Assembly (NCBI RefSeq): GCF_050510895.1
Contig: NZ_JBNINT010000001.1
Location: 558,001-622,000, forward strand
Reading direction: 5' to 3'
Length of the DNA: 64,000 nucleotides
DNA from: Pannonibacter phragmitetus_B
Lineage (GTDB): Bacteria; Pseudomonadota; Alphaproteobacteria; Rhizobiales; Stappiaceae
The first letter of the stretch is position 1; every line of letters starts with the position of its first letter. The notes under the pieces were generated by a model, which had not been told where the DNA came from, did no database searches, and saw only the letters and a list, made by a program, of their open reading frames with translations. Below, one piece after another: positions 25,088 through 33,993 of this stretch. Position numbers and translations under genes: made by a program.

Positions 25088-26561
25088 TCAAAGCCCGCAC
25101 ATGTGGAAGGCTTTGGTTTCCAGATATTCCTCGATGCCGTCGCGGGCGCCTTCGCGGCCGAGGCCGGATTGCTTGACACCGCCGAAGGGGAGACGGCCAT
25201 GGAGATGGCGCCGGTGTTGAGGCCGACCATGCCCGATTCCAGTGCTTCGCCAACCCGCCAGGCGCGGGCCATGTCGCGGGTGTAGAAATAGGCGGCAAGG
25301 CCGAAGGGGTGTCATTGGCGATCCGCACGGCCTCTTCTTCCGTTTCGAAGCGGAAGAGCGGGGCGACGGGGCCGAAGGTTTCCTCGCTGGCGAGTTGCAT
25401 CTCGGTGGTGCAGCCGGTCAGCACCACCGGGGCGGCGAACTGGCTGCCTTCCGGCGTTGCGGCTTTGGCGGCGACCTTGGCGCCCTTGGCGACGGCGTCG
25501 GACACGTGCCGTTCGATCTTCTCCACCGCAGCGCGGTTGATCATCGGGCCGATGGCAACGCCTGCCTCAAGACCTGCACCCACCTTCATTGCAGCCACCC
25601 GCTCGGCGAGCTTTGATGCAAAGGCATCATAGATGCCGGTCTGGACGAGGATGCGGTTGGAGCAGACGCAGGTCTGTCCGCCGTTGCGGAACTTGGAGGC
25701 GATGGCGCCTTCCACGGCTGCATCGAGATCTGCGTCGTCAAAGATGAGGAAGGGCGCGTTGCCGCCAAGTTCAAGGCTGAGGCGCTTCACCGTCGGGGCG
25801 CACTGGGCCATCAGCAGGGAGCCGACGCGGGTGGAGCCGGTGAAGGACAGCTTGCGCACCACCGGATTGGAGGTCAGCTCCGCACCGATTTCTGTTGGCA
25901 GGCCGGTGATGATGTTGATGACACCTGCCGGAATGCCGGCCCGCTCTGCCAGAACGGCCAATGCCAGCGCCGAATAGGGCGTGAAGTCGGAGGGCTTGAT
26001 CACCACGGTGCAGCCAGCGGCCAGTGCCGGGCCGACCTTGCGGGTGATCATGGCATTGGGGAAGTTCCACGGCGTGATGATGGCCGAAACGCCCACGGGC
26101 TCCTTCAGTGCGAGGATCTTCCGGTCATTCGAGGGCGAGGGGATGATGCCGCCCTCGATGCGCCGGGCTTCCTCGGCGAACCATTTCACGAAGGAGGCGC
26201 CATAGGTGATTTCGCCGCGTGCCTCTGCGAGGGGCTTGCCCTGTTCAAGCGTCAGGATGAGTGCGAGGTCGTCCGCATGCTCTTCCATCAGCGTGAACCA
26301 GCGCTCCAGCTTTGCGGCGCGCTCGGCGTTGGGCACCTTGCGCCAGGCGCGGAAGGCGGTGTCCGCTGCCTCGATGGCGCGGCGGGTGTCTTCGGCGGAC
26401 ATGTCCGGCACGGTGCCGATAGCCTTGCCGGTGGCCGGGTTGCTGACCTCAATGGTTTTGCCCGTCGAGGCATCACACCAGACGCCGCCGATCACGCTCT
26501 GCTGGCGGAACAGGTCTGCGTCCTTGAGGCCGGGCAGAAGGTCAGAGATTGCAATCGTCAT
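25088..26561 (-). CDS. gabD: succinate-semialdehyde dehydrogenase-like ALDH, two frameshifts near the C-terminus
   Basis: The protein starts MTIAISDLLPGLKDADLFRQ. It has the ALDH glutamate in LELGGNAPFLIFDDADLD and catalytic cysteine in NGGQTCVCSNR, typical of GabD. The last ~80 residues are spread over three frames. Adding one base at the G run 25306-25309 restores NDTPFGLAAYFYTRDMA, and one at 25187-25190 restores AVSPFGGVKQSGLGREGARD and the end ETKAFHMCGL, giving 491 aa. Without repair, the frame runs on to 24891 with unrelated sequence. Expected reaction: NAD(P)-dependent oxidation of succinate semialdehyde or a similar omega-semialdehyde. Confidence 0.85.
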
Positions 26562-26570
26562 GGCTTATCC

Positions 26571-27605
26571 TCAATCCAGCGCGGCCATCACGGCCTGGGT
26601 GATTTCATCCGTCTTGTTCTGCCCCGGCACGGTACCGATGCCGCGCGCGGTGGCCTGCTCCATGGCGGTCATGATGCAGGCAGCAGCTGCTGCCTCGCCC
26701 AGATGCTCCAGCATCATGGCGGCGGACCAGATGGCGGCCAGCGGGTTGGCGATGCCCAGATGCGCGATATCAGGCGCAGACCCATGCACCGGCTCGAACA
26801 TGGACGGGGCAGAACGGTCCGGGTTGATGTTGGCCGAAGCGGCAAAGCCGAGGCCGCCCTGAATGGCCGCGCCCAGATCCGTGAGAATGTCGCCGAAGAG
26901 GTTGGAGGCGACCACCACGTCGAGGCTTTCGGGCGCCATCACCATGCGGGCGGCGATGGCATCGATATGGTAGTGGCTAACGGTAACGTCCGGATATTCG
27001 GCGGCCAGTTCCTTCGTCACCTCATCCCAGAACACCATGGAGTATTTCTGCGCGTTGGACTTGGTGACCGAGGCAAGGCGCTTGCTGCGCTTGCGGGCCT
27101 GCTCGAAGCCGAAGCGCAGGATGCGCTCGACGCCGGCACGGGTGAAGACGGCGGTTTCAACGGCCACTTCATTGGCCGTGCCCTGATGCACGCGCCCGCC
27201 AGCGCCGGAATATTCGCCCTCGGTGTTCTCGCGGATGCACAGGATGTCAAAGCCGCCCTTGCGCAGCGGGCCTTCGACGCCAGCCAGAATGCGGTGCGGG
27301 CGGATGTTGGCATATTGCACGAAGGCCTTGCGGATCGGCAGCAGAAGCCCATGCAGTGACACAGAATCCGGCACCTTCTGCGGCCAGCCGACGGCGCCGA
27401 GGTAGATGGCGTCAAAGCCGCGCAGGGTCTCGATACCGTCTTCTGGCATCATTCGGCCGGTCTGCAGATAATAGTCGCAAGACCAGGGGAAGGTGACGGT
27501 TTCCAGCTTGCCCGGCAGGGCCTTGGCCGCAACGGCGAGAGCGGCTTCCGTGACCGGAATGCCGATGCCGTCGCCGGGGATGACTGCAATGCGATAGGGG
27601 GCCAT
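26571..27605 (-). CDS. tartrate/D-malate dehydrogenase-like (isopropylmalate dehydrogenase family)
   Basis: A 344-aa beta-decarboxylating dehydrogenase. It has the N-terminal IAVIPGDGIGIPVTEAAL, substrate arginines in RPHRILAGVEGPLR, the CIRENTEGEYSGAGGR motif of tartrate/D-malate dehydrogenases, the metal aspartates in SNLFGDILTDLGAA, and FEPVHGSAPDIA. The motifs exclude LeuB proper. It would convert tartrate, D-malate or a related 2-hydroxydicarboxylate with NAD. It is 9 bp upstream of the ALDH on the same strand and likely co-transcribed. Confidence 0.85.
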   Translation of the reverse strand: MAPYRIAVIPGDGIGIPVTEAALAVAAKALPGKLETVTFPWSCDYYLQTGRMMPEDGIETLRGFDAIYLGAVGWPQKVPDSVSLHGLLLPIRKAFVQYANIRPHRILAGVEGPLRKGGFDILCIRENTEGEYSGAGGRVHQGTANEVAVETAVFTRAGVERILRFGFEQARKRSKRLASVTKSNAQKYSMVFWDEVTKELAAEYPDVTVSHYHIDAIAARMVMAPESLDVVVASNLFGDILTDLGAAIQGGLGFAASANINPDRSAPSMFEPVHGSAPDIAHLGIANPLAAIWSAAMMLEHLGEAAAAACIMTAMEQATARGIGTVPGQNKTDEITQAVMAALD

Positions 27606-27611
27606 GTTCTC

Positions 27612-27836
27612 TCACTGGTCGATGAGCACGCTCTTGGAGCGGCGGTTGGCAGGATAGGCGCCGCGTCTCAGATCCTTGCCGGAGCTGCAGGACTTGCAGT
27701 CTCCCGCCAGCAGGATGTGATCACGCGACCGGCCGTAGCGGTTGATCCAGATGGTGCCGGCCTCAATGTGCTTGAGGCTTTTCAGCGCCCGCGAAACATT
27801 GCGGGTATAGACCTTGGCTGCAAGGTCATAAGTGGG
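27612..27836 (-). pseudogene. C-terminal remnant of an aldehyde dehydrogenase
   Basis: The 74 codons before a TGA at 27612 read like the end of a betaine-aldehyde-type ALDH: YDLAAKVYTRNVSRALKSLK, then EAGTIWINRYGRS and ANRRSKSVLID. The normally invariant end motif (P-F/A-G-G-Y-K-x-S-G-x-G) is eroded to LAGDCKSCSSGK. No catalytic domain is present upstream; that side is a promoter region and an unrelated plus-strand gene. Unlike the other interrupted genes here, one base does not repair it, so it is a true relic. It lies 6 bp from the start of the tartrate-dehydrogenase-like gene. Confidence 0.8.
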
Positions 27837-28124
27837 CTGAAAGGACAAGGGCACTGCAAGGCTCCGGTAAATCTTGAGCGATCCTAGGTCTGTGGCGGCA
27901 CAACCATGCGCCATATGTTTGGGGCAGGCAGCCAATTGCGCTGTTCGGGGGCTCTTTCGCGCAATTCTGTGCGGCAGGGGTCGGGGGTGGTAGGGTCCTT
28001 GGGCAGATTGGAGACATGCTCCCGGCAGGATATCCTGCTGTGGCATGTCTCTTCGGCAGGAACTGCGCGGCAAAGCGCGGATGATGGCTGGCAGGGAATT
28101 TACGGAATGACTGGAGACTTGGGA
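27837..28124. promoter_or_regulatory. intergenic region upstream of the deacetylase
   Basis: 288 bp between the ALDH relic and the ArgE-like gene. It holds a perfect 14-bp palindrome GCAGGATATCCTGC at 28025-28038 and a related dyad GCAGGAACTGC at 28056-28066, both within 100 bp of the start. They are plausible operator sites. No gene is seen. Confidence 0.45.
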
Positions 28125-29276
28125 ATGGCGCATTCGGCGGAAGCACTGCTGGCGGATCTGGTTGGCTTCAACGTGCTGCCCGGCGCGGCCAATGGCACGA
28201 TTGCGGACTATGTGCGCAGCTATCTGGCGGGCCATGGCGTGGACTGTGCCGTGCTGCCGGGGCCGGAAGGCGACCGGGTGAACCTCTTTGCCATCATCGG
28301 GCCGAAGGATGTGCCGGGCTATGTGCTCTCCGGCCATATGGATGTGGTGCCGGTGGAGGGGCAGGTGTGGACGTCTGATCCCTTCCGCCTGACGGACCAG
28401 GCCGGGCGGCTGACCGGGCGCGGGGCCACGGACATGAAGGGCTTTCTCGCCTGCGTGCTGGCGGCGGTGCCTCTGTTCAAGGCGGCAAACCTGAAGCGTC
28501 CGGTGCATATCGCCTTTTCTTATGATGAGGAAATTGGCTGCCGGGGCGTGCCGCACATGATTGCGAGGCTGCCGGATCTGTGCGCCCTGCCGGCGGGCTG
28601 CATCGTCGGCGAGCCCTCGGACATGCGCCCCGTGCTCTCCCACAAGGGCAAGCAGGCGGTGGAAATCACCTTCACCGGCAAGGCTGCGCACAGCTCCCAA
28701 CCCGCGCTCGGCGAGAATGCGCTTTATCCGGCAGCCGAACTGCTGCTGTTCATCCGCGATCTCTCGTCGAAGATGGAAGTGGAAGGGCCGTTTGATGCGC
28801 GTTTCTCGCCGCCCTCCTCAACGGTGGTGGCGGGGATCGTATCGGGCGGCAGTGCCGTCAACATCATCCCGGATCTCTGCCGTCTCGCTTTCGAGGTGCG
28901 CTCCGTGCCCGGAGCCGCGCCGCAGGATGTGAGTGCAAAGGTGCTGGCAAAGCTTGATGCGCTGGTGGCTGCGGCAAAGGCAGAAGGGCGGGCACTGTCG
29001 GCAAGCTGGCAGGAACTCGCCAGCTATCCCGCGCTGGCACCCACGCCGGATGCCGGCTTCATCGCGCTGATGGAGCGGCTGTCGGGCGGTGAGGCGATTC
29101 AGTCGGTAAGCTATGGCACGGAGGCGGGGCTGTTTCAGGCTGCAGGCGTGCCCTCAATCATCTGCGGCCCCGGCTCCATCACCCGCGCCCACCGGCCCGA
29201 TGAATACATCCTGCGCGAGGAACTCGCCGCCTGCATGGCCATGCTGGAACGGCTGGCGGGAGAACTGGCGGCGTAG
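28125..29276 (+). CDS. argE: acetylornithine deacetylase-like M20 amidohydrolase
   Basis: A 383-aa M20-family zinc hydrolase. Metal ligands are visible in LSGHMDVVPV, GATDMKGFLA, SYDEEIGCRG and the C-terminal RAHRPDEYI; the dimerisation domain contains AHSSQPALGENA. The family removes N-acyl groups, and acetylornithine or another N-acetylated amino acid is the likely substrate. The ATG at 28125 has a GGAG 9 nt upstream; an in-frame ATG at 28107 is also possible. It stands alone on the plus strand beside catabolic genes rather than arginine biosynthesis genes. It may therefore deacylate the products of the GNAT enzymes or an N-acyl nutrient; this is inference. Confidence 0.82.
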   Translation: MAHSAEALLADLVGFNVLPGAANGTIADYVRSYLAGHGVDCAVLPGPEGDRVNLFAIIGPKDVPGYVLSGHMDVVPVEGQVWTSDPFRLTDQAGRLTGRGATDMKGFLACVLAAVPLFKAANLKRPVHIAFSYDEEIGCRGVPHMIARLPDLCALPAGCIVGEPSDMRPVLSHKGKQAVEITFTGKAAHSSQPALGENALYPAAELLLFIRDLSSKMEVEGPFDARFSPPSSTVVAGIVSGGSAVNIIPDLCRLAFEVRSVPGAAPQDVSAKVLAKLDALVAAAKAEGRALSASWQELASYPALAPTPDAGFIALMERLSGGEAIQSVSYGTEAGLFQAAGVPSIICGPGSITRAHRPDEYILREELAACMAMLERLAGELAA

Positions 29277-29356
29277 GGGCGTTGGAAGCCCACCATCAGG
29301 GCGCAAACTTGAAGGTGTCGCGCCCCACTCGCGCAGAGAGCAACTAGCCCGTAGAA

Positions 29357-29388
29357 CGCGGCTGACGGCTTCCGAACCGCCAGCCGCG
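29357..29388. terminator. hairpin between convergent argE-like and cupin genes
   Basis: CGCGGCTG-x-CGG (29357-29368) pairs with CCG-x-CAGCCGCG (29377-29388), 11 of 12 positions. There is no long T tract. The position suits a shared terminator for both operons. Confidence 0.6.
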
Positions 29389-29395
29389 ATATCAT

Positions 29396-29749
29396 TCAGT
29401 AGCAAACCACGTAGATCTTGCGCACGGTCTCGATGGTGCGCCAGGTGCCGACGAAGCCGGGCTTCATGACGAAGCTGTCACCGGCACGATAGGTGATGGG
29501 CTCCTTGCCGTTTTCGGTGATTTCGACGACGCCTTCAAGGATGTGGCAGAATTCGAAGGTTTCGCCCTTGATCGAATGGGTGAGGCCGGGAGTGGCCTGC
29601 CAGATGCCGGACTTGATTTTGCCATCGCGCGACTCGTCCATGGCCCAGGTGGAGAACTCCGGATTGCCGGAAATCAGCCGCTCGGGGGCGGGCAGGGCGT
29701 GGGTGGGCTCGAAGGTGGGGGTGTGGTCGATGGTCTTGATGAGGCTCAT
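29396..29749 (-). CDS. cupin-domain protein
   Basis: A 117-aa single-domain cupin. The two conserved motifs appear as HSIKGETFEFCHILEG and the G-D-SFVMKPGFVGTW turn, ending RKIYVVCY. The start at 29749 has AGGAG 6 nt upstream. Small cupins of this kind (EutQ/DUF861-like) act as isomerases, sugar or ureido-compound binders, or metal-dependent helpers. It is the last gene of the minus-strand unit, separated from the flavoprotein by a 136-bp gap that contains a 20-bp dyad, so it may also have its own promoter. Its function is unknown. Confidence 0.72.
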   Translation of the reverse strand: MSLIKTIDHTPTFEPTHALPAPERLISGNPEFSTWAMDESRDGKIKSGIWQATPGLTHSIKGETFEFCHILEGVVEITENGKEPITYRAGDSFVMKPGFVGTWRTIETVRKIYVVCY

Positions 29750-29826
29750 GACAGGCTCCTGAGCGGGGGAAGGATCGGCGCCATTAGAGCCGTGCGCCGC
29801 ACGCGGGTGCTGCCGTCCGCTGCCGC

Positions 29827-29846
29827 ACGGCAGGAAATTCTGCCGT
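29827..29846. promoter_or_regulatory. 20-bp inverted repeat upstream of the cupin gene
   Basis: ACGGCAG and CTGCCGT form perfect 7-bp arms around GAAATT, 78 bp upstream of the cupin start. It resembles an operator. Its GGCA/TGCC half-sites recall the Lrp-like motif of the neighbouring region, with wider spacing. Confidence 0.5.
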
Positions 29847-29885
29847 ATTGCCCCCTCTGCGCCCAAGATCCTGCGGCGGCGGGGA

Positions 29886-31313
29886 TCAGCCTTGCAGGGC
29901 TTGCCGCGCCGCTTCGCGCCCGGCGATCCAGCCGAAGGCGATGGCCGTGAGAAGGCCGTTGCCGGACAGATAGCCCGAGACTTCTGGCCCAGAAACGCCG
30001 CAGGCCGCGCCGCCGCCGGCAAAGAGGTTCGGCAGCGCTGTGCCATCGGCGCGCAGCACGCGGGCGTCCCCGCCGATGACGAGGCCGCCTTGGGTGTGGA
30101 ACAGGGCGCCGGTCACTTTCACTGCATGAAAGGGCGGGGTGAGGGCAGGCTTGGTGGTGAAATCGCGGCCAAATTCATCGGTCATGCCCGCCCCGCCTGC
30201 CGCCAGACGGGCAGCTTGCGCCAATGTTTCCGCCAGCTGCGTTTCCGGCAGGCCGGTGGCTGCGGCCAGGCTGGCAGCATCGGGGGCAGAGCGGATGGCC
30301 TTGGCGGCCACGGCTTCGCAGTAGTCGGGAAAGCCAAGGGCGAACTGGTGGATACGTTCGTCGTAGATGTTCCAGGCAACGCCCTGAGGCTGGGCCAGAA
30401 CATGCACCGCCTGTTCGGAATAGCCCTCGTTCTCGTTGGAGAAACGGCGTCCCTCCAGGTTCACCTGCAGCCCGCCTTCCATCATCAGCGCCCATGAAAT
30501 CAGGATGCCGTGTGGATGGGCGAGGGAGCCGTGGCCCTGATAGGCGCCAAGATGGGCAAGCTGCGCGCCCAGCTGCTCACCCCAGGCGATGGCATCGCCC
30601 GTGTTGCCCTCGTGTCCATAGTAAAGCCCGCCCGCCATCTCCGGAATGTGCCGGGCGATGGCCTCGCGGCTGCCGCCATAGCCGTTGCAGGCCAGCACGA
30701 TGGACTTTGCGGCGATGATCTCTTCTGCGCCGTCCGGGCGCTGGATGGCGGCGGCGAGGATGCGGCCCTCCGTTCCGGCATAAAGTGTGCTGCACCACGC
30801 TCCCGTGACAAGCGGAATGTCCCGCGCTTGCGTGGCAGACAGGAGCCCGGCGATGAGGGCGGCACCCGTCTTTTCCTTCACCGCATGCATCCGGTGGCGG
30901 CTGTGGCCGGGATAGAGGAAGCCCTCCAGCACGATCCACTCGATGCCCGCATGCTTGCCCAGCCACTCCACCGCAGGGCCAATGTTGCGGCTGGCGAGGC
31001 TTGCCAGATGCGGCAGGGCGCGATGCTTCGTCTTGACCTGAATATCGGCCTCGAACCGCTCCGGCGTGTCATCGCTGACGCCGATGGCCTGCTGGTAGCG
31101 GGTGGCGGGCGCAGGAACAAAGCCGGAGGACATGGACGTGGAGCCGGAGGGCGAGGCATCGCGCTCCACCACGATCACCTCGGCCCCCGTATCGGCGGCA
31201 TGAAGCGCAGCGGTGAGGCCGCAGGCACCTGCGCCAATGATCAGCACGCCGGTTTCGATGTCGATCCGGGGCGGTTCTCCAAAGACGGTCTTCGGGGTGC
31301 CTGCGTTTTTCAT
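29886..31313 (-). CDS. FAD-dependent oxidoreductase (fumarate-reductase/FAD_binding_2-like)
   Basis: A 475-aa flavoprotein. The N-terminal FAD motif is GVLIIGAGACGLTAALHAAD, with SGSTSMSSGFVPAP, the central LACNGYGGSREAIARH, and the C-terminal LPNLFAGGGAACGVSG followed by YLSGNGLLTA. The family includes fumarate reductase flavoproteins, 3-ketosteroid dehydrogenases and tricarballylate dehydrogenase, which make or reduce C=C bonds next to a carbonyl. It is 10 bp from the isochorismatase-like gene in the same operon. A likely role is oxidation of a saturated dicarboxylate or amide intermediate to the unsaturated form used by the hydratase. This is inference from context. Confidence 0.75.
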   Translation of the reverse strand: MKNAGTPKTVFGEPPRIDIETGVLIIGAGACGLTAALHAADTGAEVIVVERDASPSGSTSMSSGFVPAPATRYQQAIGVSDDTPERFEADIQVKTKHRALPHLASLASRNIGPAVEWLGKHAGIEWIVLEGFLYPGHSRHRMHAVKEKTGAALIAGLLSATQARDIPLVTGAWCSTLYAGTEGRILAAAIQRPDGAEEIIAAKSIVLACNGYGGSREAIARHIPEMAGGLYYGHEGNTGDAIAWGEQLGAQLAHLGAYQGHGSLAHPHGILISWALMMEGGLQVNLEGRRFSNENEGYSEQAVHVLAQPQGVAWNIYDERIHQFALGFPDYCEAVAAKAIRSAPDAASLAAATGLPETQLAETLAQAARLAAGGAGMTDEFGRDFTTKPALTPPFHAVKVTGALFHTQGGLVIGGDARVLRADGTALPNLFAGGGAACGVSGPEVSGYLSGNGLLTAIAFGWIAGREAARQALQG

Positions 31314-31323
31314 GGCCTTGCTC

Positions 31324-31938
31324 TCAGAGGGCGTTCACGAGGGCGGTGGCCTCGGCGGTGGTCATCACCTTCGAGATGGTCGAGATGTCGCCCATCGCCT
31401 GTGCGTGGGTGGCCGGGGAGAAGGCGGCGCAGCCGTCTGACAGGGCAATGGTGCGGAAATCCCGCACATGCGCATCCCGCAAGGTGGAGGCGACGCCGCC
31501 ATTGGTGACGATGCCGCAGACCATCAGCGTGTCGATGCCCGCCTTCTTCAATACCCATTCAAGGCGCGTCATGTAGAAGGCCGAATAGGCGATCTTCTCC
31601 ACCGTCAGATCCGCAGGCTGCAGCAGGTCCACAAGCTGGTGACCCCATGCGCCGGGGCAGAAGTCACCCCTGGCAAGGAAGGGCCGCAGGGACTTCAGAT
31701 GCGGCGAGATGAAAGGCTCACCGCCCTTGCCGGGCACCAGCGTGAACTGGGTGGAGATGATCCAGCCGCCCTTCTTCCGCAGTGCCTCTGCCAGAGGAAG
31801 AATGCGCTGCGGCAGGGCGGCGATGTCCGGGCTGGTCTGCCCGGCACGGCCATAGGCGCCCTTTGGGTCAAGGAAGTCGTTCTGCAGATCGACGATCAGC
31901 AGGCCGGTGCGAGCGGGGTCGAGGGTGTTCAGCTTCAT
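31324..31938 (-). CDS. isochorismatase-like hydrolase lacking the usual catalytic cysteine
   Basis: A 204-aa isochorismatase-superfamily protein. The conserved D17 (LLIVDLQNDF) and K115 (TVEKIAYSAF) are present. The nucleophile position, C in the T-x-x-C-V motif of amidases such as nicotinamidase or N-carbamoylsarcosine amidase, is glycine here (GIVTNGGVAST). A nearby C141 precedes the motif and is not the standard nucleophile. Glycine at this position is also seen in true isochorismatases, so this may not be a Cys-dependent amidase. It sits 3 bp after hyuA and in the same operon, where hydrolysis of an amide, ureido or vinyl-ether bond would fit. Confidence 0.8.
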   Translation of the reverse strand: MKLNTLDPARTGLLIVDLQNDFLDPKGAYGRAGQTSPDIAALPQRILPLAEALRKKGGWIISTQFTLVPGKGGEPFISPHLKSLRPFLARGDFCPGAWGHQLVDLLQPADLTVEKIAYSAFYMTRLEWVLKKAGIDTLMVCGIVTNGGVASTLRDAHVRDFRTIALSDGCAAFSPATHAQAMGDISTISKVMTTAEATALVNAL

Positions 31939-31941
31939 CGC

Positions 31942-33993
31942 TCACGCCTCCGGACGGATGATCAGGTTGCCGAAGGCATCGACGGTTCCGGCAAGGCCGG
32001 GGTCCACGAAGATCGTCGTGTCCGGCTGTTCCAGAATGGCAGGGCCTTCGATGCGTGCGCCCGTCATCAGCTGCAGGCGCTCATAGATGCCTGCCTCATG
32101 CCAGGTGCCGTCAGCATAAACGCGGCGGGTGCCGATCCTGCATTCGGCAGCAGACTTTCCATCCACGGGGGCGAAGAGGCGCATGTCCAGCCCCGGACGG
32201 CGGCCGATGACGGCGATGCGGTAGTTCATCACGCGCATGGGGATGCCATCGAGCAGACGGCCGAACTGGGCCTTGTAGGCGGCCTCGAATGCGTCGCGGA
32301 TGGCCTCGCGCGTCAGGCCGTCTGCCGGAATGGTCAGCGGCACACTCACCGTGTGGGTCTGGCCGAGATAGAGCATGTCCAGCTCGAACACCCGGTCAAC
32401 GGCGGCAAAGGCGACACCGGCAGTGGCCAGCAGCTCTTCCGTTTCCGCCGCAGCGGCCAGCATGCCGGCGCCAAGCTGACCTGCGTCGATCGTGTCCAGC
32501 ACCCGGTTGACGGTCTGCACCCGGTCATGCCGCATGTCGGCGACGACGCAGCCAAGCGCCGAGGTGACGCCGGGAAAGCGCGGGACGAGGGCGGAGCCGA
32601 GGCCCACTTCCTTGATCAGCGCGCCTGTGTGCAGCGAGCCGCCGCCGCCGAAGGGCATGGCGGCGAACTGGGCCGGATCGTGCCCTTTCTCGATGGAGAC
32701 GAGGCGGATGGCGCCGGCCATCTTGGCATTGGCAAGCCGCAGGATTGCTTCGGCTGCGTCCTCGATGGAGAGGCCGAGCGGTTCAGCGATATGGCTGCGG
32801 ATTGCCTCGCGGGAGGCGTTGATGTCGAGCTTTGACAGCTTGCCGCCGATGGGCCGGTCCGGGTTGATACGGCCCAGCACGAGGTTGGCGTCGGTCACGG
32901 TCGGGCGGGTGTTGCCGAGGCCGTAGCACACCGGGCCGGGGTCGGAACCAGCCGATTCCGGACCGACCTGAAGCAGGCCGCTCTTGTCCACGCCTGCGAT
33001 GGAGCCGCCGCCTGCGCCGATGGTGGTGATCTCGATCATCGGCGTGCGCACGACCATGCCGAAGTCGATGGCCGTCTGTGCAGCCAGCGCTGCCTTGCCG
33101 TCTGCGACGAGGGACACGTCAAAGGAGGTGCCGCCCATGTCGCAGGTGATGATGTTGGGGAAGCCCGCTGCTTCCGCGATGGCTGTTGCCGCGATCACCC
33201 CGGCTGCGGGGCCGGAGAGGGCGGTGCGCACCGGGTACTTCTTCGCCGTGCCGATGGACATGACGCCGCCATTCGACTGGACGATGAGAATGTCGCCGGT
33301 GAAGCCCTGCGCCTTCAGGCCCGTTTCCAGACGGTCCAGATAGGAGGCGACGGCGGGCTGGAGATAGGCGTTGAGCGTTGCCGTGGACAGGCGCTCGAAC
33401 TCGCGGATCTCGGGCAGGATTTCCGTAGCCGCGGTGACGTAGGAGTTCGGCCAGACGGAACGCACGGCCTCGACGGCGCGGCGCTCGTTGTCATTGTTGG
33501 CGTAGCCGTTGATGAAAAAGACGCAGACCGCATCGCAGCCGCTTTCGGCGAGGGCTTTCGCCTGGGCGCGGACTTCTTCCTCATCCACCACCTGCAGCAC
33601 CGAACCATCGGCGAGCACGCGCTCCTGCACCTCCACCCGGTCCGGACGCTCCACCACGGGGGTGAAGGCGCCCTTCAGCCCCCAGGTCGTGGGCCGGTCG
33701 CGGCGGCGCATTTCCAGCACGTCGCGGAAGCCTTCCGTGGTGATGATGCCGGTGCGGGCGCCCTTGCGCTCCAGCAGGGCGTTGGTGCCCACCGTGGTGC
33801 CGTGCACCACTGTGCTGATGTCGCCGAAATCGGCCACGCGGGAGGCGATGCCCTCAATGAAGCCCTTCGACTGATCGCCCCGGGTGGAGGGCACCTTTGC
33901 GGTGACGATGGTGCCATTGGCCTCATCGAGCACGAAGACATCGGTGAAGGTGCCGCCGACATCGACGCCGATCACATAAGCCGGTTTGTTCAT
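31942..33993 (-). CDS. hyuA: hydantoinase/oxoprolinase alpha subunit (HyuA)
   Basis: A 683-aa protein with an ASKHA-type ATP-binding start (IGVDVGGTFTDVFVLD), GTTVGTNALLERKGA, RRRDRPTTWGLKGAF, and a second phosphate region DMGGTSFDVSLVADG followed by GAGGGSIAGVDKSG. This matches N-methylhydantoinase/5-oxoprolinase alpha subunits, which activate a lactam or imide carbonyl with ATP. The ATG overlaps the hyuB stop by 4 nt, showing a coupled pair. Other members of the family are carboxylases, so hydrolysis is likely but not certain. Confidence 0.9.
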   Translation of the reverse strand: MNKPAYVIGVDVGGTFTDVFVLDEANGTIVTAKVPSTRGDQSKGFIEGIASRVADFGDISTVVHGTTVGTNALLERKGARTGIITTEGFRDVLEMRRRDRPTTWGLKGAFTPVVERPDRVEVQERVLADGSVLQVVDEEEVRAQAKALAESGCDAVCVFFINGYANNDNERRAVEAVRSVWPNSYVTAATEILPEIREFERLSTATLNAYLQPAVASYLDRLETGLKAQGFTGDILIVQSNGGVMSIGTAKKYPVRTALSGPAAGVIAATAIAEAAGFPNIITCDMGGTSFDVSLVADGKAALAAQTAIDFGMVVRTPMIEITTIGAGGGSIAGVDKSGLLQVGPESAGSDPGPVCYGLGNTRPTVTDANLVLGRINPDRPIGGKLSKLDINASREAIRSHIAEPLGLSIEDAAEAILRLANAKMAGAIRLVSIEKGHDPAQFAAMPFGGGGSLHTGALIKEVGLGSALVPRFPGVTSALGCVVADMRHDRVQTVNRVLDTIDAGQLGAGMLAAAAETEELLATAGVAFAAVDRVFELDMLYLGQTHTVSVPLTIPADGLTREAIRDAFEAAYKAQFGRLLDGIPMRVMNYRIAVIGRRPGLDMRLFAPVDGKSAAECRIGTRRVYADGTWHEAGIYERLQLMTGARIEGPAILEQPDTTIFVDPGLAGTVDAFGNLIIRPEA

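Noticed and set aside
27837..28700. Upstream extension of the frame containing the aldehyde dehydrogenase tail
   Set aside because: Only the last 74 codons resemble an ALDH. The rest is antisense to the ArgE-like gene or promoter DNA, so it is not a long gene.
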